Source: Chlamydiota bacterium (lineage in GTDB: Bacteria > Chlamydiota > Chlamydiia > Chlamydiales > Rhabdochlamydiaceae). Taken from it: 64,000 bases of DNA. The position numbers were made by a program, and so were the translations under genes. Location: assembly GCA_022614855.1 (NCBI GenBank), contig JAKEHU010000036.1:1-64000 (forward strand). The letters are read 5' to 3'. Below the pieces are notes generated by a model. The model worked only from the letters and a program-made list of their open reading frames with translations. It did no database searches and was not told the origin of the DNA. Shown piece after piece: positions 25,464 through 34,043 of the stretch (positions are counted from its first letter, which is position 1; the number at the start of each line of letters is the position of its first letter).

Positions 25464-27395
25464 TTAAAAGAATCGGTGGATAATGCGAGCAATATCGTTA
25501 TAGGTGAGATAGATAAAAAAGCCGATGAGCAATACGACAAACGGAAGAATAAGCCTTTCCATTGTTTTTGCTTTAATCCGTTTTCTTGTCACTGCTTCAA
25601 AAAGTGCAAAGGAAATGTGTCCCCCATCCAGTACTGGTATGGGTAACAGATTTAAAATTCCCAAATTTAAGCTGATCATTCCAAGCCAATAGAGAACTTC
25701 TTTTACTCCTTGTGTCCATCCATAATGGATCATCTGGACAATGCCTACAGGGCCTGAAATATTTTTTGGGCTTAAATAACCAGAAACTAAGGCAAATAGA
25801 GTTCGCCAAGTTTCCTGAAAGACATTTCCAAGCAGAGTAAATGGGCCAGGATTATATTCTACTGAGCTATCATAGATTGGGATCGAAATAACTTTGCGAT
25901 TTTGAAACTCCTCAAATTCTTTAAACGCCCTTTCTCGTTCCTTACTATCTGAAATTTGCTCGATCTGTTTTTTCTGCAAAAGGAGCTGCTGATTTCTCTT
26001 TAGCTGATCTTCCTTAGAGAAAGGGTATTCATTAATGGAAATCGGAACAATTGGATTGAGCAAGCGAAAGTTACCCACTTGTGCAATAGGTTTTTCTCCA
26101 AATGAGCGAATCAATTGATGCAAATCATTTTCAAAAAAAGCTTTCTCAAATTCTCTATCCGCATCTTTCCAAGAAATAGAGGATGGCCTATTTGTTTTTT
26201 GTACGATGACTTGGACTTGTTTGGTCTGCAATGCTTTCAAAATTTCATGTCCGCTTGCAACGTGAACTCCATCAATAGCTAAAATTTTATCCCCTTTTTT
26301 CAATGGAATTTCTGCGGAAGAGCGGGGAGTTTTGGTGAAAGATTTTTTAATCTCCGATTTTTCATCGAGATAGGAAATCGGATTTTCTACTTCTCCGTGA
26401 ATATTTAAATTATAAGGAATAAAGTAGAGTTCATCGATTTTCTCCTTTAATCCCGTTTCAAAATGCCAATCATCCAATTCCCCCATTTCAGTAGCAGTTA
26501 GTTGCAAGTCTGCAATTTTTAAACGAGGAACTCGGGTGATGAATGCCTGCTCTCCTCTTTTTACCGTGATCAATGCTTTATCTTCATTGATGATATCTGA
26601 GAGATTTTGTTTAGAAAAGACAAACTGCCCATCTACCCATACTAAGCGATCTCCATACTCAATTCCACTTGTTTTCATGAGGCTTTCTTCAAAAGGATTA
26701 TTTGTAGATTGATAGATGAGATAATTGGCTGGTAAGATGATGAAAGAGGTATGCAATTTTTCCGAATCGGTGAGTTTATTTCCATTTGTCAATGTGATAG
26801 CAAAATCATTTCCCTGCTTAGAAAAATAGTCGATTTCCTTTCCCTGAATTTTAGGAGGATTTTGATCTAGAAAAAGAGCATAGATAAGATCATTAAAACC
26901 CCGAAAAGATCGGTTATTTATCTTTAAAATTTGATCTCCTGGACGCAGACCCTCCGTGTAAACAGAAGAATCCGGATCTACCCAGCCGACAAATTGTGTA
27001 AATTCAGCAAACTTTTTTTCTCTTCCCCCGATTGCCCAAAGCATAGAAAAGGCAAGAAAAGCAAAGATGATATTCACAATCGGCCCCATTGCTGCAACTT
27101 TGATCCGCTTCCAGGGGGTTTGTGCAAAAAATCCATCTGGAATTTGATAGGGTTCCAAAGCCCCTTTTTTTTCTGTTCCAGCCATTTTTACATAGCCCCC
27201 AAAAGGAAGACAGCCTACCTTCCATTTTACACCTTTATGTTCCCACTCAAAAATAGATTTACCAAATCCAATTGAAAAAACTTCTACTGTGATCCCCTGC
27301 CTTCGAGCCATGAAATAATGGCCAAGCTCATGAATAAAAATGAGAAAACTGACGCCAAGTAAAGCCAAACCGATATAGATTATACTGAGAATCAT
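25464..27395 (-). CDS. rseP: Site-2 intramembrane zinc protease RseP
   Basis: Inner-membrane metalloprotease that cleaves transmembrane anchors during regulated proteolysis. It has 643 residues, longer than E. coli RseP (450). The zinc motif HELGH is at residues 22-26, and the third ligand lies in the C-terminal LLPIPVLDGGH. Two PDZ-like segments (about 125-200 and 355-400) are separated and followed by long charged insertions, including EEFQNRKVISIPIYDSSVEY, which explains the size. In Chlamydia rseP closes the ytg-dxr block (from memory); here a palindromic element takes the position where dxr would be. Confidence 0.93.
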   Translation of the reverse strand: MILSIIYIGLALLGVSFLIFIHELGHYFMARRQGITVEVFSIGFGKSIFEWEHKGVKWKVGCLPFGGYVKMAGTEKKGALEPYQIPDGFFAQTPWKRIKVAAMGPIVNIIFAFLAFSMLWAIGGREKKFAEFTQFVGWVDPDSSVYTEGLRPGDQILKINNRSFRGFNDLIYALFLDQNPPKIQGKEIDYFSKQGNDFAITLTNGNKLTDSEKLHTSFIILPANYLIYQSTNNPFEESLMKTSGIEYGDRLVWVDGQFVFSKQNLSDIINEDKALITVKRGEQAFITRVPRLKIADLQLTATEMGELDDWHFETGLKEKIDELYFIPYNLNIHGEVENPISYLDEKSEIKKSFTKTPRSSAEIPLKKGDKILAIDGVHVASGHEILKALQTKQVQVIVQKTNRPSSISWKDADREFEKAFFENDLHQLIRSFGEKPIAQVGNFRLLNPIVPISINEYPFSKEDQLKRNQQLLLQKKQIEQISDSKERERAFKEFEEFQNRKVISIPIYDSSVEYNPGPFTLLGNVFQETWRTLFALVSGYLSPKNISGPVGIVQMIHYGWTQGVKEVLYWLGMISLNLGILNLLPIPVLDGGHISFALFEAVTRKRIKAKTMERLILPFVVLLIGFFIYLTYNDIARIIHRFF

Positions 27396-27486
27396 CTACT
27401 TAAAAATTAAATCTCTTTTTCATTTAAGTATATATTTTTCCTTTCGCTTTTGCATCTCTTTTTTCAAGACTTGTAAAAAACAAATT

Positions 27487-27649
27487 TATACCGAAATGAA
27501 CTCAAAAATTGGATTTTGGCTGCGCCAAAGCACCGCAATTCGTCGATCTTAAATGACCTCATATTATTAATATTAGGTCATTTAAGATCGGCAAATTTCG
27601 AAAGGCTTTCGCGTTGCCCAAAACCAATTTTTGAGTTCATTTCGGTATA
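27487..27649. mobile_element. Palindromic element between rseP and ytgD (TACCGAAA family, copy 2)
   Basis: Arms TATACCGAAATGAACTCAAA... and complement agree for 26 bp without mismatch and about 45 bp with few. Inside is a second hairpin, GATCTTAAATGACCT with its complement. TA flanks lie on both sides. The right arm supplies the stop codon and last residues (GIPK) of YtgD on the - strand. Confidence 0.78.
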
Positions 27650-28593
27650 CCTTTTTGCAGTAAATGAATTGTCAATGAACCAAGGAAAGCAACACCAATT
27701 AAAGTAACCACAATTCCAGCAGTAGAAAGAGGAATCTGGTAAATCGATAGAAAATGGCGAGAGAGTGCAACTCCGAAAAAGCTTGAAAGCATTCCTATCA
27801 AAATCGCCAAAATTAAAACTGTATGCAATCGGTTCGACAGCAATCTTGCAGATAATACAGGTCCAACTAAAAAAGCTAAAAATAACAATACCCCCACAGC
27901 GCGAAAAGCTGAAATTGCTGCTGCTGCCGTGAGTACCATTAGAAGATACCCAAACAGATGAGGAGAAACTTTCATGGAAAGTGAAAAAGCAGGGTCAAAT
28001 GAGGTGAGAGTGAATTGGTTAAAAAATAGACCAATTACAGCAAAATTTACAAGAAATGTGCCAAATACAATTCTTATATCATCTCTATGTAGAGCATCTA
28101 CATTTCCCATGATTGCTTCAGTCCCAATATGAACATTGCGAGTGAAAATCGTTACAAGAACAATTCCGAGAGCAAAAAAAGTTGTAAAGACAAGACCAAT
28201 ACTCGCGTCTTCTTGTAGTTTGAGCACATGGGTAAAAAATTGGGTAAAAAATGTTGTCATCAAACCCGTTACCAAAGAGGCTAAAAGAAGAATATTAAAT
28301 GAGATTTGGACTTCATGATTTTTGGATATAGAATGAGCAGATAAAAGATAGGCCACGACGATTCCCAAAAGAATTGTGTGTGAGAGAGAATTTGCAAGCA
28401 TGGTCATTTTTCTTAACACTAAAAAAAGGCCAATGAGAGAAGAGGTCAAAGAAATCAGAGCAAGAACAATTACTTGAATTTCATCCGTAGCTAGATCTGA
28501 AAAAGTCAATTTCCCAAAAAGTAGGTTGCCCATGCGGGAGAAAAAAATCTCGATAAATTGAAAAAATGTTTTTCCTGAATAGGGGTTCATCAT
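27637..28593 (-). CDS. ytgD: Metal ABC transporter permease YtgD
   Basis: Second membrane subunit of an iron/manganese/zinc uptake ABC transporter (ABC-3 family), 318 residues with about eight hydrophobic helices. RKMTMLANSLSHTILLGIV and VLLFLAFLVGPVLSARLL are typical of TroD/MntB-type permeases. It overlaps ytgC by ATGA. The last codons, GIPK and stop, come from the inverted repeat of a palindromic element, so the original end has probably been replaced. Confidence 0.9.
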   Translation of the reverse strand: MMNPYSGKTFFQFIEIFFSRMGNLLFGKLTFSDLATDEIQVIVLALISLTSSLIGLFLVLRKMTMLANSLSHTILLGIVVAYLLSAHSISKNHEVQISFNILLLASLVTGLMTTFFTQFFTHVLKLQEDASIGLVFTTFFALGIVLVTIFTRNVHIGTEAIMGNVDALHRDDIRIVFGTFLVNFAVIGLFFNQFTLTSFDPAFSLSMKVSPHLFGYLLMVLTAAAAISAFRAVGVLLFLAFLVGPVLSARLLSNRLHTVLILAILIGMLSSFFGVALSRHFLSIYQIPLSTAGIVVTLIGVAFLGSLTIHLLQKGIPK

Positions 28594-29906
28594 TTCTCTC
28601 GAGGGATTGGTTGGTGGTGTGGATCTAATTTAGGATCGCCTAGTAGAGTGGAAAGTTCTCTTGCAATTTCAGGAGTGATGAAATGTTCCATTTGTTCGGC
28701 ACTTGCGTGAACTGTCTCTTTGCCTTGCCTTAAATAGACGAGATATGCCTCCCAAAGCCGATGCGCGCGAATGATTCGCTCTGCTTCTTTTTCTCCTTTT
28801 GGAGTCAATACAACCCATTTTTTTTCGATGATTTTAACGAATCCTATGATCTTCATTCTAAAAAGGAGAAATTGGAGAGAGAAAAAACTTAAGTGGTCCA
28901 CATTGGCTATTTCTTCATGGGAAAGTTTTTGCACCTTTTTTTTCCAAAAAGCTTTAAGAACATTTTCTCTTAAACATTTATTTCGAAATCCAGATGCGCG
29001 CAGATATCGGCTAAAGAGTCCACGCTTTGGGGCAAAAATTAATGATCCTATGCAAAAAAAGGAGGCAGATAAAACAATCATAGGACCTGTAGGAAGAGAA
29101 AAAGGAATTTGATACTTAGAAAAAACTTGAGGGATTTCTAAAGATAAGAAATTCCCAAAAAAACCCGATAACATGCCAAAAAAGGCAGATAGGAAAAAAA
29201 AACTTTTTAACCGATCGGTGAACTGACGAGCAGCTACAGCAGGAGCAATTAACATAGCTGACATGAGCACAACTCCCACACTGCGAATTCCAATGACAAT
29301 TGCAAGAACAAGGAGAAAAAAAAGGATGAATTCCACTTTTTTTATCGGAATTCCAATTGTCGTTGCAAACTCCCGATCAAAGTTCAAAATTTCAATGATG
29401 CGGTAAAAACCAACAATGGCAGCGGTGACAACAACGGAAAGAAGAACGTAGATAATGATGTGAACATCTGTCATCGTAGCCGCTTGCCCAAATAAAAAAA
29501 CTTGGATCTGCTTATACCAAAGGGGATTTGTGATCTGGATTCTGCTTGCTACTAAAATTCCAATTCCAAAAAAAACAGAGAGGATAAAACAAAGCGCTGC
29601 ATCATCTTTTATTTTGAGCTTTCTTTCTAATAAATCAATGGCAACTAAACCTCCAATTGCCGATAAAAAAGCTCCGATTAAAATCGATGTAGAAATGAGA
29701 TTTTCTGAAAAAGAAAAAAAGTTAGCCATAATGGCAACCGAAAGTACGATACCTGGATAAGAAGCGTGAGAAAGCGCTTCCCCAAGCAAGGATCGCTTTC
29801 TCACAAAAACCAGAACGCCTACGAGAGATGAAGAAAGACACATGAGCATACTTCCTATCGTTGGCGCACGCAAAATGGGGTCTGTAAAATAATCCAATAG
29901 ATTCAT
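28590..29906 (-). CDS. ytgC: Metal ABC permease fused to DtxR-type repressor (YtgCR)
   Basis: 438-residue fusion. About 1-290 is an ABC-3 permease (RKRSLLGEALSHASYPGIVL, VLMSAMLIAPAVAARQF). About 320-438 is a DtxR/MntR-like domain: LTPKGEKEAERIIRAHRLWE, MEHFITPEIAREL and a final LDPHHQPIPREK match the repressor family's metal- and DNA-binding part. In Chlamydia trachomatis YtgCR is cleaved to free the iron-dependent repressor YtgR; the same architecture suggests the same use here. The ATG abuts a 164-bp palindrome that separates it from ytgB. Confidence 0.92.
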   Translation of the reverse strand: MNLLDYFTDPILRAPTIGSMLMCLSSSLVGVLVFVRKRSLLGEALSHASYPGIVLSVAIMANFFSFSENLISTSILIGAFLSAIGGLVAIDLLERKLKIKDDAALCFILSVFFGIGILVASRIQITNPLWYKQIQVFLFGQAATMTDVHIIIYVLLSVVVTAAIVGFYRIIEILNFDREFATTIGIPIKKVEFILFFLLVLAIVIGIRSVGVVLMSAMLIAPAVAARQFTDRLKSFFFLSAFFGMLSGFFGNFLSLEIPQVFSKYQIPFSLPTGPMIVLSASFFCIGSLIFAPKRGLFSRYLRASGFRNKCLRENVLKAFWKKKVQKLSHEEIANVDHLSFFSLQFLLFRMKIIGFVKIIEKKWVVLTPKGEKEAERIIRAHRLWEAYLVYLRQGKETVHASAEQMEHFITPEIARELSTLLGDPKLDPHHQPIPREK

Positions 29907-30068
29907 GAACCTATCCGCAAATTCTAAAACTTGCTTTTCGTATCTTTTTCGTCATATTTTCATGCCATTTCTTGCCCTACTTATATAAGTATGTCCTTCG
30001 AAGTGGCATGAAAATCTGATGAAAAAATCTTACAAAAATCAAACTTTAGAATTTGCGGATAGGTTCAT
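29905..30068. mobile_element. Palindromic element, GAACCTATCC family, copy A (ytgB/ytgC junction)
   Basis: Begins ATGAACCTATCCGCAAATTC and ends with its complement GAATTTGCGGATAGGTTCAT; the centre is CTACTTATATAAGTATG. On the - strand the outer bases form the ytgB stop (TGA) at one end and overlap the ytgC start codon at the other, so the element fills the junction exactly. Related copies: 33107, 43864, 49227. Confidence 0.88.
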
Positions 30069-30832
30069 CGATTTAATTGTTTTTTTGTTTCATCTAAAAG
30101 AACAGTTCCTTTCCCATAAGCCCGTTTTAAATTTTCCTCATTAAATACCTCTTGTGTCAGTCCTGATGCGATGAGGCAGGTATTTAAGAGAATGATCCAA
30201 TCAAAATATTGGCTGACCGTAGCTAAATCATGGTGCACAATAAAGAGAGTTTTTCCCTCCTTCTTAAGTTCATGGAAAAGGGCGATAATCATCTTTTCCG
30301 TTGCCATGTCCACTCCCGAAAAAGGCTCATCCATGAAATAAATATCCACTTCTTGGAGAAGAGCTCTTGCCAAAAAAACTCTCTGTTGTTGTCCTCCCGA
30401 TAATTGATTGATATGCCGATTAAAAAAGGATTCCATTCCTACTTTTTTGAGAGCTTCCATTGCAAGCTCCTTATCCTTTTTTTTTGGCCATTTTAAAAAT
30501 CCCAATTTGCGATACCTACCCATTAAAACAACTTCTAAAACACAAATTGGAAAATCCCAATCCACAGAAGTTCTCTGAGGGATATATGCAATGCGGGCGA
30601 GGGCTGTTTTTAAAGGAGATCCAAAAAAAGCAATGTTTCCACTTGTAGGCTTGACCATTCCCATCATGGCTTTTAGAAGTGAGCTCTTTCCAGCCCCATT
30701 AGGTCCAATGATTCCGATAGTTTGACCTGCTGGGATCGCAAAGGTCACTTCCCACAAGACAGGAGCTTGTCCATAATGGACCGTGAGATGTTCAACAGAT
30801 ACAGCAATCTCATGATGATAGGGCTTATTCAT
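30065..30832 (-). CDS. ytgB: Metal ABC transporter ATPase YtgB
   Basis: Cytosolic ATPase subunit of the YtgABCD metal importer, 255 residues. Walker A GPNGAGKSSLLKAM, Q-loop PQRTSVDWDFP (typical for metal-type ABC-3 systems), signature LSGGQQQR and Walker B DIYFMDEPF are all intact. It overlaps ytgA by eight bases. Its stop codon TGA is formed by the edge of palindromic copy A, which separates it from ytgC. Confidence 0.95.
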   Translation of the reverse strand: MNKPYHHEIAVSVEHLTVHYGQAPVLWEVTFAIPAGQTIGIIGPNGAGKSSLLKAMMGMVKPTSGNIAFFGSPLKTALARIAYIPQRTSVDWDFPICVLEVVLMGRYRKLGFLKWPKKKDKELAMEALKKVGMESFFNRHINQLSGGQQQRVFLARALLQEVDIYFMDEPFSGVDMATEKMIIALFHELKKEGKTLFIVHHDLATVSQYFDWIILLNTCLIASGLTQEVFNEENLKRAYGKGTVLLDETKKQLNR

Positions 30833-31793
30833 GGTTCCAATATTTCAAAAGGACGTTAGCATTGTGCTGAATCATGTTTAGATAACTGCCCGCACTTGAA
30901 TTGGTAGGACCCATTGTATCTCCATATAGAGAATCTTGAGAAATTCTCACATTAAGCCCCTTGTGATTGCACGATGAAACAATTTTGCGCAGAGAATCTT
31001 TGCTGACGTTTGTCTCCGGAAATACAACAGAGATTTGATGAAGACATAAATGGTCTACGATCCTGCGAATGTCTGCGGTGCTAAGCTGCCCATCAGGAGC
31101 TAGCCCCTCAGGAGCAGCACACCTTTTCTCCCAGTTGACTTCTTCTCCATTGGCAAGATAAGCCTTTGTAAAATAATGAAAGGCATCATGACTCGTCACA
31201 AGATATCTTTTTTCTTTGGGAACTGCTTCCATCATACTGCGAATCTTTGCATCGGTTTCTAAAAATTTTTTCTTTAAAACTTCTCCATTTTCTCTATAAA
31301 AATTTTGATTTTCCGGATCACTCTGGACAAACGCTTCCACAATTGGATCAATAGCATGAGAAAAAAGTGCGACATCCATCCAGACATGAGGATCTAGCTC
31401 ATTTCCAACATGAATGATTCTTTCAGGAACTCGTTTCCTGATTTCATCTCCTAAAGCAACAACTCCCTGATGGCGTTGCAAACTGTAGCGCAAACTAGCT
31501 CCATGTTCCAGGCCAAGTCCATTGCAAAAGATAATTTTCGCACGAGAGATTTTCTCATCATCTCCTTTTACAAGCTCATAACTATGCGGATCGATTTCTC
31601 CCATAATTAAAATCTGATGATCGATCATATCTCTTCCAATTTCTTTGACGAGATCTCCCACAATGCCAGTAGTAGAAAGCACTTTAATTTTTTTATTTTC
31701 TTCTGAATTAGGTACAGGAAAGTCTATTTTTTGACAGCGAACCAGCGCGAAAAGGAGCAAAGCGATTAAACACAAAGAAGAAAGGATTTTCAT
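30825..31793 (-). CDS. ytgA: Metal-binding protein YtgA (periplasmic, lipoprotein-like)
   Basis: Solute-binding component of the ytg importer, 322 residues, cluster A-I family (TroA/ZnuA/MntC). The signal sequence LCLIALLLFALVRCQ ends in a Cys in a lipobox-like setting, so it may be lipid-anchored. Likely metal ligands are the His in GEIDPHSYE and in DPHVWMD, plus conserved SHDAFHYF and the acidic residue in FPETN. In Chlamydia the protein binds iron and possibly manganese. It overlaps mrp by ATGA and ytgB by eight bases. Confidence 0.92.
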   Translation of the reverse strand: MKILSSLCLIALLLFALVRCQKIDFPVPNSEENKKIKVLSTTGIVGDLVKEIGRDMIDHQILIMGEIDPHSYELVKGDDEKISRAKIIFCNGLGLEHGASLRYSLQRHQGVVALGDEIRKRVPERIIHVGNELDPHVWMDVALFSHAIDPIVEAFVQSDPENQNFYRENGEVLKKKFLETDAKIRSMMEAVPKEKRYLVTSHDAFHYFTKAYLANGEEVNWEKRCAAPEGLAPDGQLSTADIRRIVDHLCLHQISVVFPETNVSKDSLRKIVSSCNHKGLNVRISQDSLYGDTMGPTNSSAGSYLNMIQHNANVLLKYWNHE

Positions 31794-32989
31794 TTGATGG
31801 ACCTCAATAAAGCAAATGAATAGACGCCATTAGAACATCCAGATGTGAAGGCAATTTTTAATGCATAAATTCCCATATTTTTTATCCAAATTGCTGTTAC
31901 AAATGGATCTACTTTTTTCTGCTTTTGACACCTCATACAAGGGCAATTCTTTTGCACTTCAGTTAAAGAAAATTCATGAACAGATCCATCATGCCAAATG
32001 ATGATAAAGGAATGAAGACCGTTTTGGAAAATCTTTCTTATGAAAAAACTCCCTTCACAAACAGCAATATTCTTTAAATTCTTTAATTCATCCTCTATGA
32101 TAGCAAGGTCATCTGTTTCTACCCATGGATTTTTCCAGGAAATTTCAAAATGCATTTGGCACTGACTGCTCAATTGAATGAGTGCACCTATTTTTTCCCT
32201 TACTTTGTGCCCAATTTGTGTAAAAATTTCTACAACTGAAGAATCAGGAACCATTTCAAATAAAGATTTTCCTTCATCTCCTGACTTAGCGATTTCAGGA
32301 TCAATCGGAATTTCTCCAAAAAGAGGGAGAGAATAAAACGCCGAGAGTTTTTGTCCTCCACAGCTTCCAAAAATCAGATGCTTTTCTCCTGTCTTAGGGT
32401 TGAGAAAGTAGCTCATATTTTCCACAATTCCAAGAAGAGGAACCTGCATCTTGAGAAACATATCTACTGTTTTACACACATCCAATAGAGCAACCTCTTG
32501 CGGCATTGTAACAATCAACCCTCCATTGATGATTCCCTCCTGCAACAGAGTGATTTGAATATCTCCTGTTCCTGGAGGAAAATCTACAATCAAAAAATCT
32601 AAATCTCCCCATTCTACTTGATTGATGAATTGAGAAATGATTCGAGTAGCAATAGGAGCGCGAACAACGGCACTTGCTCCAATGCCCTCCAAATGGCCAG
32701 AAGAGATGATTTTAATTCCCAAAGATTCACCAGGAATAAGAGTCTCACTTTGATCCTCTTTCGTTTTAGGCAATGTTTCAATCGGCAACATTTTTACAAT
32801 AGAAGGGCCATAAATATCTGCATCTAAAAGTCCGATGGATAACCCCTGCTTTTTCAACGCCAAGGCAAGATTTACAGCTACTGTGGATTTACCCACTCCT
32901 CCTTTTCCAGCAGCTACAGCTAAACAAAATTTTGGCCTTTTCTGAATTGAATTTTGTGAAACTATTTTTAAAGGATGTTTTAATTTCAT
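31790..32989 (-). CDS. mrp: Mrp/ApbC-family P-loop ATPase fused to a DUF971 domain
   Basis: Iron-sulfur carrier/scaffold ATPase of 399 residues. Residues about 23-270 are the Mrp core, with AAGKGGVGKSTVAVNLA (deviant Walker A), DADIYGPSIVKMLP and DFPPGTGD; the scaffold Cys pair expected as CPXC is not obvious. Residues about 285-399 are a DUF971-like domain: WHDGSVHEFSL, NCPCMRCQ and a terminal GVYSFALLR. The N-terminal DUF59 is missing. Mrp-DUF971 joins are known from plant HCF101. It is the first gene of the ytg operon, linking Fe-S assembly to iron import. Confidence 0.88.
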   Translation of the reverse strand: MKLKHPLKIVSQNSIQKRPKFCLAVAAGKGGVGKSTVAVNLALALKKQGLSIGLLDADIYGPSIVKMLPIETLPKTKEDQSETLIPGESLGIKIISSGHLEGIGASAVVRAPIATRIISQFINQVEWGDLDFLIVDFPPGTGDIQITLLQEGIINGGLIVTMPQEVALLDVCKTVDMFLKMQVPLLGIVENMSYFLNPKTGEKHLIFGSCGGQKLSAFYSLPLFGEIPIDPEIAKSGDEGKSLFEMVPDSSVVEIFTQIGHKVREKIGALIQLSSQCQMHFEISWKNPWVETDDLAIIEDELKNLKNIAVCEGSFFIRKIFQNGLHSFIIIWHDGSVHEFSLTEVQKNCPCMRCQKQKKVDPFVTAIWIKNMGIYALKIAFTSGCSNGVYSFALLRSIK

Positions 32990-33045
32990 GACTTTAGAAT
33001 AAATTCTTAAGAGAAAAAAGAACTATCAAATTAGTTTTAAGAACA

Positions 33046-33076
33046 ATTATACTCAAGTAAATTGAAAAACTAGCAA
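33046..33076 (-). promoter_or_regulatory. Possible promoter of mrp-ytgABCD
   Basis: On the - strand TATAAT (33046-33051) is a perfect -10. The nearest -35 candidate TTGCTA (33071-33076) is 19 bases away, longer than ideal. No convincing DtxR-type operator palindrome could be defined around it. Confidence 0.35.
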
Positions 33077-33106
33077 CTATCTCGAAATTCGGACGAGCGT
33101 TTTAAC

Positions 33107-33272
33107 ATGAACCTATCCGGAAATTCAAAAAATTTGATTTTTGGTGAATTTTCTTCACAGATTTTAGAGCTATTTCGCAGGACATACTTAAATTAAGTAG
33201 GCCAAAAAACGGCTCTAAGATATGGGAAAAAAGACACAAAAAGTAGTTTTTTGAATTTCCGGATAGGTTCAT
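33107..33272. mobile_element. Palindromic element, GAACCTATCC family, copy B
   Basis: Starts ATGAACCTATCCGGAAATTC and ends GAATTTCCGGATAGGTTCAT, arms pairing over most of 166 bp; centre ACATACTTAAATTAAGTAGG. It lies between the divergent mrp and CT066-like genes. The rest of this 431-base gap holds the mrp promoter region and, at about 33304-33332, a small AT-only hairpin (ATTCATTTTTTA / complement). Confidence 0.88.
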
Positions 33273-33420
33273 AAATTGAACTCATGTTTTTAATATCAAG
33301 ATAGATTCATTTTTTATTTAAAAAAAATGAATTGAATATTTAATGTAAATAAGTTAAGAATGCGTTTACAATTTGAAGATTTTGAAAACAAACACCCTCT
33401 AAAACCAGGAAGGTAAAGAT

Positions 33421-33936
33421 ATGTCCAATACAAAAGATGAAGTTATAGAACACAAAACAAAAAATCTGCGCGAGATTGAAGAAATCATCGCAAAGGCAAT
33501 TAAGAAAGTCGGCGCTTCAAAAGAAAACGATTTATGCAAATATTTGCCCATGTCAACCGGCGGATATATGCACCATTTTACTTTGAGAAAAATGAAAGTA
33601 AAGCAGCCTGATCAGCTTGGCTCTTTGATTGAAAAATTTATTATCAATACATCTCGCCCCTCTTCAGTTACTCCCAAATCAAGAGCCCCAAGAGGATCTC
33701 GAAAAAGACGCGTTCAAATGCCTTTTACCCGCAATCAAATTGAGAAAATGTTGCAAATTGCCCGTTTGACTGGGGATAAAGAAATTATTGCTATTTTAAG
33801 CCCAAAGAGATCCCTTGCCATTACAAAACGAGAGCTCATTGCTTCCATTAGAAGAGAAAAAGTCGATCAAGATCTTTGGAATGCTTATGTTGAATGTGTT
33901 GCTGTAATGCAAAGCCATTCTCAAACAAGTGAATAA
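33421..33936 (+). CDS. Conserved hypothetical protein (CT066-like by position)
   Basis: 171-residue basic protein, function unknown. The N-terminal part is helical and charged (NLREIEEIIAKAIKKVG); the middle contains a Ser/Pro/Arg-rich basic stretch, PKSRAPRGSRKRRVQ; the C-terminal part is helical again (QIEKMLQIARLTGDKEII). No signal or membrane segment. AGGAAGG stands nine bases before the ATG. In Chlamydia a hypothetical gene (CT066) lies between npt1 and ytgA, so position suggests orthology; this is inference from recalled gene order, not alignment. The basic centre would suit nucleic-acid binding. Confidence 0.75.
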   Translation: MSNTKDEVIEHKTKNLREIEEIIAKAIKKVGASKENDLCKYLPMSTGGYMHHFTLRKMKVKQPDQLGSLIEKFIINTSRPSSVTPKSRAPRGSRKRRVQMPFTRNQIEKMLQIARLTGDKEIIAILSPKRSLAITKRELIASIRREKVDQDLWNAYVECVAVMQSHSQTSE

Positions 33937-34043
33937 ATAATTTATTACTATTTTTTATTTTTCATTTAAGTTGAGATAAATTAAGGAAAAGAACTAAACT
34001 TCTTTGTGAAAGCTAATTCAATTATCCGTCAAAAGGAAAATCT

